Assembly: GCF_014048475.1 (NCBI RefSeq)
Contig: NZ_NWUS01000004.1
Coordinates: 1-64,000 of the forward strand
Reading direction: 5' to 3'
From: Bombella favorum
Lineage (GTDB): Bacteria > Pseudomonadota > Alphaproteobacteria > Acetobacterales > Acetobacteraceae
DNA length: 64,000 nt
Part shown: one piece after another, positions 41,926-50,296 of the stretch
Layout: each line of letters begins with the position of its first letter
How positions within the stretch are numbered: position 1 is the first letter of the stretch
Made by a program: the position numbers and the translations under genes
Notes under the pieces: generated by a model
Told to the model about the DNA's origin: nothing
Database searches by the model: none
Seen by the model: the letters and a program-made list of their open reading frames with translations, nothing else

Positions 41926-44313
41926 TCAGAATCCGGCTGTCAGGCTAGCAAGGGCGGCGAAGGGGGCACCGATATAATAACCCGGTGCCGAGCCGCTAAT
42001 CCGTGTGCCATGTAGCCCGGTAGTGTCATGTGCGTTCAGCGCGGTGGAGTTGACGCCAGAGAGGTAACGTTGATTGCTGATGTTGCTCAGGTTCAGTCGT
42101 AATGTGGGTTGATGAAGGAAGCCCACATTGTTGAAGCGGTAACCAAGGCTTAGATCAGCCGTCATAATGGAAGGGATACGCTCGTCATTCATGAAGGTAG
42201 AATATTGGTGGCTCATGTAATGCATGGTGATCATGCTGAAGAAGTGTCCATCATCATAGCGTAATCCGGCGCCCACCTGAAAATGGGGGCTGCGGATCGC
42301 CGTCTTGCCTGCTGTTGGTAAGATGTCCCCTCCGGTGGCGATATTATTATCAATACTCGTATGGAGATACTCGAAGGACGCATAGGGGCTAATATGATGC
42401 CAGGGCCGTGTACCAAGCTCCACATCCACGCCACGGGAGGTCTGTTTCCCAGCGTTGATGGTCGTGATGATGTTGGGGTTGTTCGCTTCGCCTGTTTGTA
42501 TCTGCCGGTTGCGGAAATTATAGTTGAAGAAGGTCAGGCTTGCTGTCAGCCAATCCCCCGTGCGGCGGTATCCGAATTCCTCGGCGACTGAATATTCATT
42601 CTTCAGGTGGTTGGTCCCGGCCTGACTGATGGAGCCATTGGCTGCTCCATTCGCATCTACGCCAGCATAGCTGTTATAATAGGCAGAGACAGCCGGTGCC
42701 CGGAAATTGGTGTTCACATTGAGGAAGATTTGATCCTGCTTCGTGATGTTCCAGCGTAAGCCGAAGCGGGGAAGGGGTTCCTGCCTGTTGCTGGTAACGT
42801 TGCGCTGCGAGCCGGGCACATCGTTCGTCCCCCAGCGGTGCAGCATGACCTCCTTAAAGCCAATATCCATAGCCAAGCTGTCATCCATTAAGGAGATATG
42901 GTCGCCAATGTAGAGGGCATTGGTCTGCGACATGGTGTGAAAAGCCCCGGCCAGATAGGGGTTGCCATCTGACATGAGGATGCGGTTGCGCCTTTTGTCA
43001 GCCCAGATGTTGGCAGCGGAGCCATCATCACCCACGCTCGTGAAGGGCTGACGCTCATTATCATCGGAGTAGTCGTACCAGTAGCCCATGACGAAATCAT
43101 TCCATTTGTAATGGGCATGGAAGGCCATGTTCACACCGGCCCGATAACTGCGCTGGGTGTAATCAGCCCGGACGGTCTGGCCGTCTCTAACAGGTAGGGA
43201 GGACACGGGCTGAGAGCCGTAATAATTCCCCGTGCTGGAGAGCGTGGAACCATAGGGAAAGTTGCCGTAGGCACTCTGGGCATAAGGGGTGATGTCGAAG
43301 GAAAAACGCTGGTTGAAGCGCAGATGCACCGGTGCGCCGACATAGAGCGTTTCTTCCGGGTCGCGGGCAAGACGCCAGTAGTTGGTGCTGTTTTCACCGG
43401 GCTGGAAATGCTGGGTTAGCTTGCCGCTATGGGTGCCGTAGGTTTTCCAGTCCGCAAGGGAGGTAAAGGGGTAATAGCTGGTATCGGCTTTGTTCCATGA
43501 CCCCAGAAGGCTGGCATGGCTTCCTTGTCCCCATTCTTTGAGAAGCCTGAAGTCGATATGCTGGCGGGTGTCATACCCTCCGCTGCGCCAGTTGTCCGCA
43601 TGAGTGTTGGAATAGGAGACAAATCCCCTTACACCGCTATGGCCTATCTCACCTGTTTCCAGCCGGATGAAGCCACGCCTTGTGTTGAAGGACCCATAAG
43701 AGAAGGAGGCAAAGCCGCCGGGCTTTAGGGCGGGGTCAAGAAAGGAGAGTTTCATCAGCCCGCCTGCGGCGTTGAGGATAGGGCTGTCCAGATCGGCTGA
43801 TCCCTGTTGGAGGCCAATCTTGCTGTAATTTTCTGTATCGGCAAACTGGTTGGGGTAGCCATTGTAGGCGGCAATGTCGTTAAGGGGCATTCCCTCCAGC
43901 ACATAGCCCAGCGCATCGCCATTTAGGCCACGCACGCTGATGTTGGTGTTAGGCGAAATTCCGAACGGGTCGGATGTCATGACATTAGCACCCGGCAGGA
44001 TGGAGACGAGCTGAAAGGCCGAGGCCATAGGGGCCTGAATGTCCATGTAGCTGCGGCCCACCTCACTGATGGACTGCGTACCATGCTGAGGGCGGATCAG
44101 TCCGCCGCCACGTTGGACGACCTCCGGGGTGGCACGGGTGGTGATGTACTCCACCTTTTTGGCCTGCATGGCGTGGGGTGCCTGATGCTTGGCGGGATGG
44201 TGGGGCGTGGCGGATTTATGAGCCTGCTTCTGGGAGGCTGCTAGTGCCCAGCCGGGGCTACAGAGAAGTAGAAAGAACGGAGCTGTTTTTCTACCGGAGA
44301 AAAATGAACGCAT
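41926..44313 (-). CDS. TonB-dependent outer-membrane receptor, probable thiamine uptake
   Basis: This 795-residue receptor has a signal peptide ending WALAAS, a His/Ala-rich linker, a plug domain (SISEVGRSYMD, ISVRGLNGDALGYVLEGMPLNDI) and a 22-strand type barrel with a C-terminal aromatic-poor end LTAGF. A clear TPP riboswitch lies in its leader RNA (44403-44506), which makes thiamine or a thiamine phosphate the likely ligand. It is the first gene of a three-gene uptake operon with the kinase-like protein and PnuT. The start is supported by AAGGCGAAGA upstream. Confidence 0.9.
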   Translation of the reverse strand: MRSFFSGRKTAPFFLLLCSPGWALAASQKQAHKSATPHHPAKHQAPHAMQAKKVEYITTRATPEVVQRGGGLIRPQHGTQSISEVGRSYMDIQAPMASAFQLVSILPGANVMTSDPFGISPNTNISVRGLNGDALGYVLEGMPLNDIAAYNGYPNQFADTENYSKIGLQQGSADLDSPILNAAGGLMKLSFLDPALKPGGFASFSYGSFNTRRGFIRLETGEIGHSGVRGFVSYSNTHADNWRSGGYDTRQHIDFRLLKEWGQGSHASLLGSWNKADTSYYPFTSLADWKTYGTHSGKLTQHFQPGENSTNYWRLARDPEETLYVGAPVHLRFNQRFSFDITPYAQSAYGNFPYGSTLSSTGNYYGSQPVSSLPVRDGQTVRADYTQRSYRAGVNMAFHAHYKWNDFVMGYWYDYSDDNERQPFTSVGDDGSAANIWADKRRNRILMSDGNPYLAGAFHTMSQTNALYIGDHISLMDDSLAMDIGFKEVMLHRWGTNDVPGSQRNVTSNRQEPLPRFGLRWNITKQDQIFLNVNTNFRAPAVSAYYNSYAGVDANGAANGSISQAGTNHLKNEYSVAEEFGYRRTGDWLTASLTFFNYNFRNRQIQTGEANNPNIITTINAGKQTSRGVDVELGTRPWHHISPYASFEYLHTSIDNNIATGGDILPTAGKTAIRSPHFQVGAGLRYDDGHFFSMITMHYMSHQYSTFMNDERIPSIMTADLSLGYRFNNVGFLHQPTLRLNLSNISNQRYLSGVNSTALNAHDTTGLHGTRISGSAPGYYIGAPFAALASLTAGF

Positions 44314-44402
44314 GGAATCTTCGCCTTCGGTATACGACGGTGAAGGTTCGCAGTAGGGGCGTCAGTTCAGGGGGAGTAACGGGGGATAAACCCGCTCTAT
44401 GC

Positions 44403-44506
44403 TGTTTCCTGTCCCTTCGCCGGTACGAACCGGATCAGGTTCAAAGGGTTAGATGGGCTAATAGCCATCTTCTCAGCCTTACATCGCAAAGGCACCCCTC
44501 GGAACA
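44403..44506 (-). ncRNA. TPP riboswitch (THI element)
   Basis: On the minus strand the conserved elements appear in order: GAGGGGTGCC (P1/P2 start), the pyrimidine-sensor core GGCTGAGA, a variable P3 hairpin, then TGAACCTGATCCGGTT and the GTACCGGCGAAGGGA end. The outer ends can pair to close P1. It lies 90 bases upstream of the TonB receptor start. Downstream, CGGG/CCCG bases can form a small stem before the start codon that could act in expression control. Thiamine diphosphate would be expected to switch off the receptor-kinase-PnuT operon. Confidence 0.95.
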
Positions 44507-44660
44507 TATCCCTTCGTTAGCAGAGAGGGCGGCCTGTGTCTATTTGCTTTCCCCTTCGCCAGGGTGGTTCCCATAGCCTGTGGGATTCCCTTGTAAAAAA
44601 GCCGTATTCTGCCAATATCGCATGCAAATATGCACTGTCGGTTCTTTATATGGAGGTTAC

Positions 44661-45338
44661 ATGCCCATCATTGCACCAAGTCTGCTTGCTGCTGATTTTT
44701 CCAATCTGCGTCACGAGATGGGCGCTGTTGCGGAAGCACCGTGGCTGCATCTTGATGTCATGGATGGACATTTTGTACCGAATATTTCCTTTGGTATGCC
44801 CGTCATCAAGGCGTTGCGCCCCCATAGTAAGGCCCGTTTTGATGCCCATTTGATGATTGAACCGGCCGACCCTTATCTGGCCGCCATGGCGGAAGCCGGT
44901 GTGGACCATATCACCGTGCATGTAGAGGGAAATGCTCATCTTCATCGCACATTGCAGACCATCAAAGCACTGGGGTGTAAGGCTGGCGTGGCCATCTGCC
45001 CCGCTACACCGCCAGAGGCTTTGTCAGAAGTGATGGACATGGTCGATATCATTTTGGTCATGACGGTCAATCCCGGTTTTGGGGGGCAAAAATTCCTGCA
45101 TGGTCAGCTGGCTAAGATACGGACCCTTGCTGAGATGATTCGTAAGAGCGGGCGTGACATCGTGCTGGGGGTTGATGGTGGTATTGATGAGACCACTACC
45201 CCGCTGGTGACAGAAGCTGGGGCAACCATGCTGGTGGCGGGCTCTGCTATTTTTGGTAAGGATGATCGCAAGGCAGCGATTGAGGGTATGCGTGCCGCTG
45301 CCCGGCCAGCCCAGCTTTCAGCCTCGGCAGGGGAATGA
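44661..45338 (+). CDS. rpe: Ribulose-phosphate 3-epimerase
   Basis: This 225-residue TIM-barrel enzyme interconverts ribulose 5-phosphate and xylulose 5-phosphate. Visible motifs: APSLLAADF, HLDVMDGHFVPNISFG (metal and catalytic residues), DAHLMI, MTVNPGFGGQKF and VDGGI. The frame is open from 44580, but GGAGG lies 5 bases before the ATG at 44661 and homology starts there. Divergent from the riboswitch-controlled operon. The heparinase-like gene follows within a few bases. Confidence 0.96.
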   Translation: MPIIAPSLLAADFSNLRHEMGAVAEAPWLHLDVMDGHFVPNISFGMPVIKALRPHSKARFDAHLMIEPADPYLAAMAEAGVDHITVHVEGNAHLHRTLQTIKALGCKAGVAICPATPPEALSEVMDMVDIILVMTVNPGFGGQKFLHGQLAKIRTLAEMIRKSGRDIVLGVDGGIDETTTPLVTEAGATMLVAGSAIFGKDDRKAAIEGMRAAARPAQLSASAGE

Positions 45339-45341
45339 TGG

Positions 45342-46985
45342 TTGTTTAGGGCTTGCTGGCGGTATTTCAGGCTGATGTTAGTCTCCATGCCCCGGCGACG
45401 GCGGCATGAGGGAGTAAGTCCTGTCTGTCTTTATCAGGACAGGGAGGAAGGCGATGTGGATCAGGGTGCCCTGCTAACGGGGGGCGTGTTTCGCTTCGGC
45501 CAGAAGACCTACAGCCTGCCCTTGCGGGGTGTCTGGCAGACCAATAGCTGGCCGGATGATGTTCGCCGCTGGTTCTATGGCTTCGATTGGCTGCGGGATT
45601 TGCGGACGCTCGGGACGAATGGGGCCCGGCTTTTGGCCCGGTCCATGGTGGCCTCATGGGCGGACCGCCCGCCAACTGATTCAGTCGCACGGGAAAGCGG
45701 CGTGATGGGGCGGCGGCTGGCTAATTGGTTGGGGCATTATGAATTTTGCCTCTCCACCGCTACGGAGGGGACACAGCAGCTGGTTTTGGATGCCGCCGTG
45801 CGGGAGGCTCGTCGCCTTTCAGCTATGTTGCCTCTGCCGCCCACGGGGTGGGAAGGGCTGGTCGCCTTGCGGGGGCTGCTGGCTGTTTATATGGCTGTGC
45901 CGTATTATGATGGTTTCTTCAAACGGTTTGAGCAGCAACTTCCGCTGGAATTAAAGCGTCTTATGGGTGAAGACGGCATTACCGCCGAGCGCAGCCCGGA
46001 GGCACAGTATCGGTGCGTGCAGGAGCTGACAGCCATTCAGGGTATGTTCAGCACCTTGCAATGGATGCCGCCGGATTGTGTGCCGGTGATGTTAGGCCGT
46101 GCCTGTGCTGTATTGCGGGCGTTTTGTCATGGTGATGGCGGGTTAGCCCTGTTCAATGGCTCGCAGGAGCGTGGCGCAAAAGCTGTGCAAGACCTGCTGG
46201 AACAGGCAGAACGCTATAGGGTTGTTGCGTCTAGCATCAGCAAAGGTGGGTTTGCTCGTCTGACAGCAGGGCGGGCATTGTTGCTGGTGGATGCCGCCGC
46301 TCCGCCCTCTGCTGGGATGGATCGTCTGGCTCATGCCGGGACATTGTCTTTTGAATTTTCCCACTATCGGCAGCGGTTGTTTGTCAATTGCGGTGCAGCA
46401 GAGGGGGGAGCTTGGCAACGGGCCCTCCGGGGCTCTGCTGCTCATACAATTCTGGTTGTGGATGGGGAGTCCTCGTCTGATTTTGGGGAGGATGGCCATG
46501 TGACCCGCCGCCCCTCACAGGTGCGCTACGAAGAGAAACGACAGGGCCGCACGCAGGAACTGCACTTATCGCATAATGGATATTATCCATCTTATGGGGT
46601 CGTCTGGTTCCGTTCCCTGTTTCTGGCACCGTCTGGTGAGGAGCTCAGAGGGCAAGAGGTGGTGGAAGGCGAGCGGGATGTGCCCTTTACGTTAAGGTTC
46701 CATATTCATCCCGATGTCCGTGTGGAGCGGGAGGATGATGAGATTCTACTCCATGCCCCGTCAGAGATATGGCGTTTTCATCAGGTGGGTGGTGTGTTGT
46801 CCTTGGAGGAAGACCTGTATATGGGCCGTGGTGCGCCAGAGCAGACATCCCAGATCACTGTTCAGTCTCTTCCGGGCCGGACTGTGCCCGTGGTGGGGGA
46901 TGCGGCCGATGCTGGTAGCAGGGCCACAAAGCCCCCCAAACGCCAGCAGAGAGTGGAATGGGTGCTGGAGTATGTGCCTCTTTAG
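45342..46985 (+). CDS. Heparinase II/III-like protein
   Basis: This protein has 547 residues if it begins at the TTG at 45342 (AGGGG upstream). ATGs at 45375 and 45387 are alternatives. The N-terminal two-thirds are an (alpha/alpha) toroid-like helical region (YGFDWLRDLR, ANWLGHYEF). The C-terminal part is beta-rich (FEFSHYRQRLFVNCG, HNGYYPSYGVVWFRSL, RFHIHPDVRV), as in heparinase II/III family proteins. In alphaproteobacteria such a gene commonly sits near rpe and purH and its substrate is unknown. It should not be taken as a true heparin lyase. No signal peptide is seen. Confidence 0.82.
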   Translation: MFRACWRYFRLMLVSMPRRRRHEGVSPVCLYQDREEGDVDQGALLTGGVFRFGQKTYSLPLRGVWQTNSWPDDVRRWFYGFDWLRDLRTLGTNGARLLARSMVASWADRPPTDSVARESGVMGRRLANWLGHYEFCLSTATEGTQQLVLDAAVREARRLSAMLPLPPTGWEGLVALRGLLAVYMAVPYYDGFFKRFEQQLPLELKRLMGEDGITAERSPEAQYRCVQELTAIQGMFSTLQWMPPDCVPVMLGRACAVLRAFCHGDGGLALFNGSQERGAKAVQDLLEQAERYRVVASSISKGGFARLTAGRALLLVDAAAPPSAGMDRLAHAGTLSFEFSHYRQRLFVNCGAAEGGAWQRALRGSAAHTILVVDGESSSDFGEDGHVTRRPSQVRYEEKRQGRTQELHLSHNGYYPSYGVVWFRSLFLAPSGEELRGQEVVEGERDVPFTLRFHIHPDVRVEREDDEILLHAPSEIWRFHQVGGVLSLEEDLYMGRGAPEQTSQITVQSLPGRTVPVVGDAADAGSRATKPPKRQQRVEWVLEYVPL

Positions 46986-46991
46986 GGGGGA

Positions 46992-48209
46992 TTACTGGGG
47001 TGTGTTCTTGCGGATGATGGTCTTCTGGTGGGGGTCATACTCGTAAAGGTGGAGTGTGCCCTCCTGTATGAGGTGGGCTGCCTGACCAATCAGGGCAGCG
47101 GGTAGTAGGAACCATTCCTTGGGGTAGATCAGCTTCCCCATACGGTCATGGACGTGCAGTATCGCCCGTGAGGGAGAGAAAAAGCGATGAAGGCAGTCTT
47201 CCACCTTGCGATAGGAGAGATTGACCAGCGTATAGGTGGCTACAATCTCCACGGGTGCCATGAGGAAGGTAGGGTCATTGCGGGCATCGGCAACCCGGCG
47301 GCGAACATCACCGCTTGTGACACCAATCTTATAAAGTTCTCCACGTAGTTTACGGATGGCCGGAACATCGGAGAGAGAGCGGGCAACATAAATGGTACCG
47401 GTGGCGTTGGTGATAGTTTCGCTACCGGCGAGTGGCCCAAGGCCGATGCGGGATATGAAGCGGGCTGTCTTATCTTCTGTTAAGGACTTGCGGAAGGACG
47501 ACATAAGCGGGTCACTTTCCGTCCCATTGGAGAAGATAATGCGCAGGCGATGTTCTCGGTCGCCGTGGCGATAGGTCTTTTCATATTTCTCGGCGACATA
47601 GGCAATGAGACCATTACGGATGAAGAAGTCGCCTTCCGCAGGTTCAAGAATCTGGTTCTTCTTTATACGCTTTGCTTTGCGGGTGCCGTTGGCTATTTCC
47701 TGCTGCACAGCCTCGAACAGGGCCTCATAATCTTGAAAATTGTCGCAGGGCGTGATGAAAGCTTGATGCTCTGGCACGGCCCGTTCCGCAGCAGGGCTGG
47801 AGTGCCGGAGGGTGAAGAGGCTTTCATCTATGTCCAGGCTATCATCATTGAGGATATCATCCAGTGATTGGGGGATATCCGTAAAGGCCTGTTCATCCCG
47901 CCAGTCGGGTAGGGTTGGGGAGGGGGTGGTGGACTCGGCAAGTAACCCCAGCTTGTCAGCCTCCTTCATGGCTGGGGATGGGGTTTGCGCCATACGAGTC
48001 CATGCCGCTGCAAGGCACATTTCGTCGTGATCTTCAGCCTTGTTATCTGGGAACCTGCCGTGCTCTTCGTAAAAACGGCTCACCTGTTCCAGAAGATCCA
48101 ACTCTGTTTTGCGGGTACCTCGCCCCTGTGGAGATGGTGAGGCATCGTCCATAAGTAGGCCGAGTTCGTCATCCTCAGCGAAAATATCTTCCAGTGTGAG
48201 GCGTTTCAT
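46992..48209 (-). CDS. GIY-YIG nuclease (T5orf172/Mug113-type) of a three-gene defence locus
   Basis: This protein has 405 residues from the ATG at 48209. The frame runs further into the helicase gene, but this ATG sits 4 bases past the helicase stop. The N-terminal 150 residues are acidic and contain an EQVSRFYEEHGRFPDN helix. The C-terminal catalytic domain has GTIYV at 271-275 and YKIGV at 293-297 (the GIY and YIG strands), the arginine cluster 303-305 and glutamate 337 in KVEDCLHRFF. These are the expected active-site residues. It is the last gene of the methyltransferase-helicase-nuclease unit and is convergent, 6 bases from the heparinase-like gene. DNA cleavage is inferred. Confidence 0.85.
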   Translation of the reverse strand: MKRLTLEDIFAEDDELGLLMDDASPSPQGRGTRKTELDLLEQVSRFYEEHGRFPDNKAEDHDEMCLAAAWTRMAQTPSPAMKEADKLGLLAESTTPSPTLPDWRDEQAFTDIPQSLDDILNDDSLDIDESLFTLRHSSPAAERAVPEHQAFITPCDNFQDYEALFEAVQQEIANGTRKAKRIKKNQILEPAEGDFFIRNGLIAYVAEKYEKTYRHGDREHRLRIIFSNGTESDPLMSSFRKSLTEDKTARFISRIGLGPLAGSETITNATGTIYVARSLSDVPAIRKLRGELYKIGVTSGDVRRRVADARNDPTFLMAPVEIVATYTLVNLSYRKVEDCLHRFFSPSRAILHVHDRMGKLIYPKEWFLLPAALIGQAAHLIQEGTLHLYEYDPHQKTIIRKNTPQ

Positions 48210-48213
48210 AGGG

Positions 48214-50292
48214 TTAGTCCTGCCGCTGGCGTGCTTTGGCTTTGGCTTTGCTAAGATAAAGCCGTACGATAGCAAGGCGTTGTTCCAGCTCGTCGGGTGA
48301 ATGGGGGTCGGGGTGGCGACCTTCTTGTAGGCAGAAGGCCCGGAAACGGGGCCAGAGGGCTCGAGCCTCGTCATCTGTCATGGGGTAATTCTGGGCGGTG
48401 AAAGCGGTCTTGATCTGCGCTAGCAGGGGGGCGTCCATATCACGGGAGATGATTTCAAACCGTTCCTGAAAACAGTTGACGCTGTCGATCAGCTCCATGT
48501 CGATATCTTTTACATTGATGAGCCGCCTGACGAGGCTGAGCAACGTGTTAGGCGCACTGGCTGTCTTTTCGTCCTCTGTGGTGGGGCTTGGGCCAATGTC
48601 GGGTGAAGGCCTGTTCTCATCGGGGGTGGGTGGAGTGATGTCTTCCTCCGGGAGGGTTTGCCGGGCCAATGTGGAAAGATTGATGCGAGCGGAAAGCTGT
48701 TGCCGGACAGATTGCGTCTCATCTTGTGTTAGGTCGGGGTAGCGTTTCTCGATGATGCCAGTCAGCATGGGCTGGTTGAGGACTTCCGGGGCTGTGCTGG
48801 GGTTTAGGGCACGGCTGGACATGTGTTGATGGGTGGTGGCGACGAGGTCGTTCATGTCCCGTTCGCAGATGTCACGGGCCCGCTGGGTTGGGGGTTCATC
48901 AAGATTGTGGATGCCAATGGTGACATGCCCCTGTGCATCCGTGCTGATAGGCGCACGGATATCACCATCCTCCCGCCTGTAGAACTTGAAGTTGGGTGCC
49001 AGAACCTGCTCCATGAGTAGAGAGCCTGAAATGGCCTTGAGCATGTCATTTACGGCATCCTGCACGGCCTGTGTTTCCACTCCCGGCTCGGCGACCAGAT
49101 TGGTGAAGACAGCCCGTGTTTTGGCGGGTGCGTCCCGTGTGGCTCGGCCGATAATCTGGACGATCTCCGTCAGGGAGGAGCGGTAGCCTATGGTCAGGGC
49201 ATGTTCGCACCAGACCCAGTCAAACCCTTCCTTAGCCATGCCGAGGGCAATGATGATGTCCACCTTGGCCCGGTCGGCTTCGTCATCCCGTTTGCCATCT
49301 GGCCCGGTGATGGTTTTGGCAAGGCTGGCCTTGATGAGGTCCCGGTTGGGGCCATCATCCACAAGGTCAGCCACTTTGAGCAGCTGGCCATCAGGCCGGC
49401 GGACCAGATCAAACCCGGTTTCTGGGTCCCGTCTCTCAATCGTGCCGATGAGGTCGATGATCTGCCCGACCTCATTATATTTATCGTCAAAGGCCTCGGA
49501 TGACCCACGGTGCGGAATATGGATGATGGTCTTGCGTGTGGGGTCCAGAACATCCTTTAGCCCGTTGATGTAGGTCCCTTTATAGAACTCGTAGGAGATG
49601 CCCAGTTTCTTGAGGAACTCATACCCCTCTAGCTGTTCGTAATAGCTGTAGGTAATGGGGGTGAAGCGGCTTTCATCTTCCGGGCGGAGAACGGGGATGG
49701 AATCCCCTCGGAAGTAGCTGCCCGTCATCGCCATGAGGTGGCAGCGGTCCCGGCTCAGCAATTCCCGCAGGATGAAGCCGAGGCGGTTATTATCCCCCGC
49801 TGAGACATGATGAAACTCATCCACAGCGATGAAGCAGGAATCGAAACGCTCCACACCATCTTGTGCGATGACGGCATCATACCCAAAGCGGAAGGTAGCA
49901 TGGGTGCAGACGAGCACCTGCGCCTTGTCATCCTGTAGAAAATCCTGAAAAGCCCGCACCTTGCGGGGGGAGCTTTCGTCACTGTCGAGGCAGAGATTCC
50001 AGCGGTCTTCCACCACCCAGTCACATTCAAAACCGGGGAGGGATGTACTGCGGAAGGAGCCGCCGATGGAGGTCTCCGGCACGCAGATGATGGTTTTTTC
50101 CACGTGCTGGTGGCGCATCTTGTCCAGCGCGACGAACATGAGGGCACGGCTTTTCCCGGCGGCGGGCGGGGCCTTGAGGAGAATATGCTGGGCCTGCCGA
50201 ACATTGTAGACACGCTCCTGCATGGGGCGCATCCCCTGTGCGTTGGTGCCTGCCTTGCTGTGGCCATAGGTCATGGTGAGCATGTTTGCCAT
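48214..50292 (-). CDS. SF2 DEAD/DEAH-type helicase or translocase of the defence locus
   Basis: This protein has 692 residues from the ATG at 50292, 4 bases after the methyltransferase stop. Motif I is APPAAGKS at 41-48, motif II DEFH at 158-161, motif III TGS at 190-192, motif V GMAKEGFDW at 351-359 and motif VI QIIGRATRD at 379-387. The order matches superfamily 2 ATPases related to type I and III restriction translocases. The C-terminal 250 residues are not recognised and contain a Pro/Asp-rich linker near 560-590. It probably moves along DNA using ATP and links the modification and cleavage subunits. Confidence 0.87.
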   Translation of the reverse strand: MANMLTMTYGHSKAGTNAQGMRPMQERVYNVRQAQHILLKAPPAAGKSRALMFVALDKMRHQHVEKTIICVPETSIGGSFRSTSLPGFECDWVVEDRWNLCLDSDESSPRKVRAFQDFLQDDKAQVLVCTHATFRFGYDAVIAQDGVERFDSCFIAVDEFHHVSAGDNNRLGFILRELLSRDRCHLMAMTGSYFRGDSIPVLRPEDESRFTPITYSYYEQLEGYEFLKKLGISYEFYKGTYINGLKDVLDPTRKTIIHIPHRGSSEAFDDKYNEVGQIIDLIGTIERRDPETGFDLVRRPDGQLLKVADLVDDGPNRDLIKASLAKTITGPDGKRDDEADRAKVDIIIALGMAKEGFDWVWCEHALTIGYRSSLTEIVQIIGRATRDAPAKTRAVFTNLVAEPGVETQAVQDAVNDMLKAISGSLLMEQVLAPNFKFYRREDGDIRAPISTDAQGHVTIGIHNLDEPPTQRARDICERDMNDLVATTHQHMSSRALNPSTAPEVLNQPMLTGIIEKRYPDLTQDETQSVRQQLSARINLSTLARQTLPEEDITPPTPDENRPSPDIGPSPTTEDEKTASAPNTLLSLVRRLINVKDIDMELIDSVNCFQERFEIISRDMDAPLLAQIKTAFTAQNYPMTDDEARALWPRFRAFCLQEGRHPDPHSPDELEQRLAIVRLYLSKAKAKARQRQD

Positions 50293-50296
50293 TGGG

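Noticed and set aside
45342-46985. True heparin or alginate lyase
   Set aside because: The fold class fits heparinase II/III, but there is no signal peptide and the family is widespread next to housekeeping genes, so a glycosaminoglycan-degrading role is not supported.
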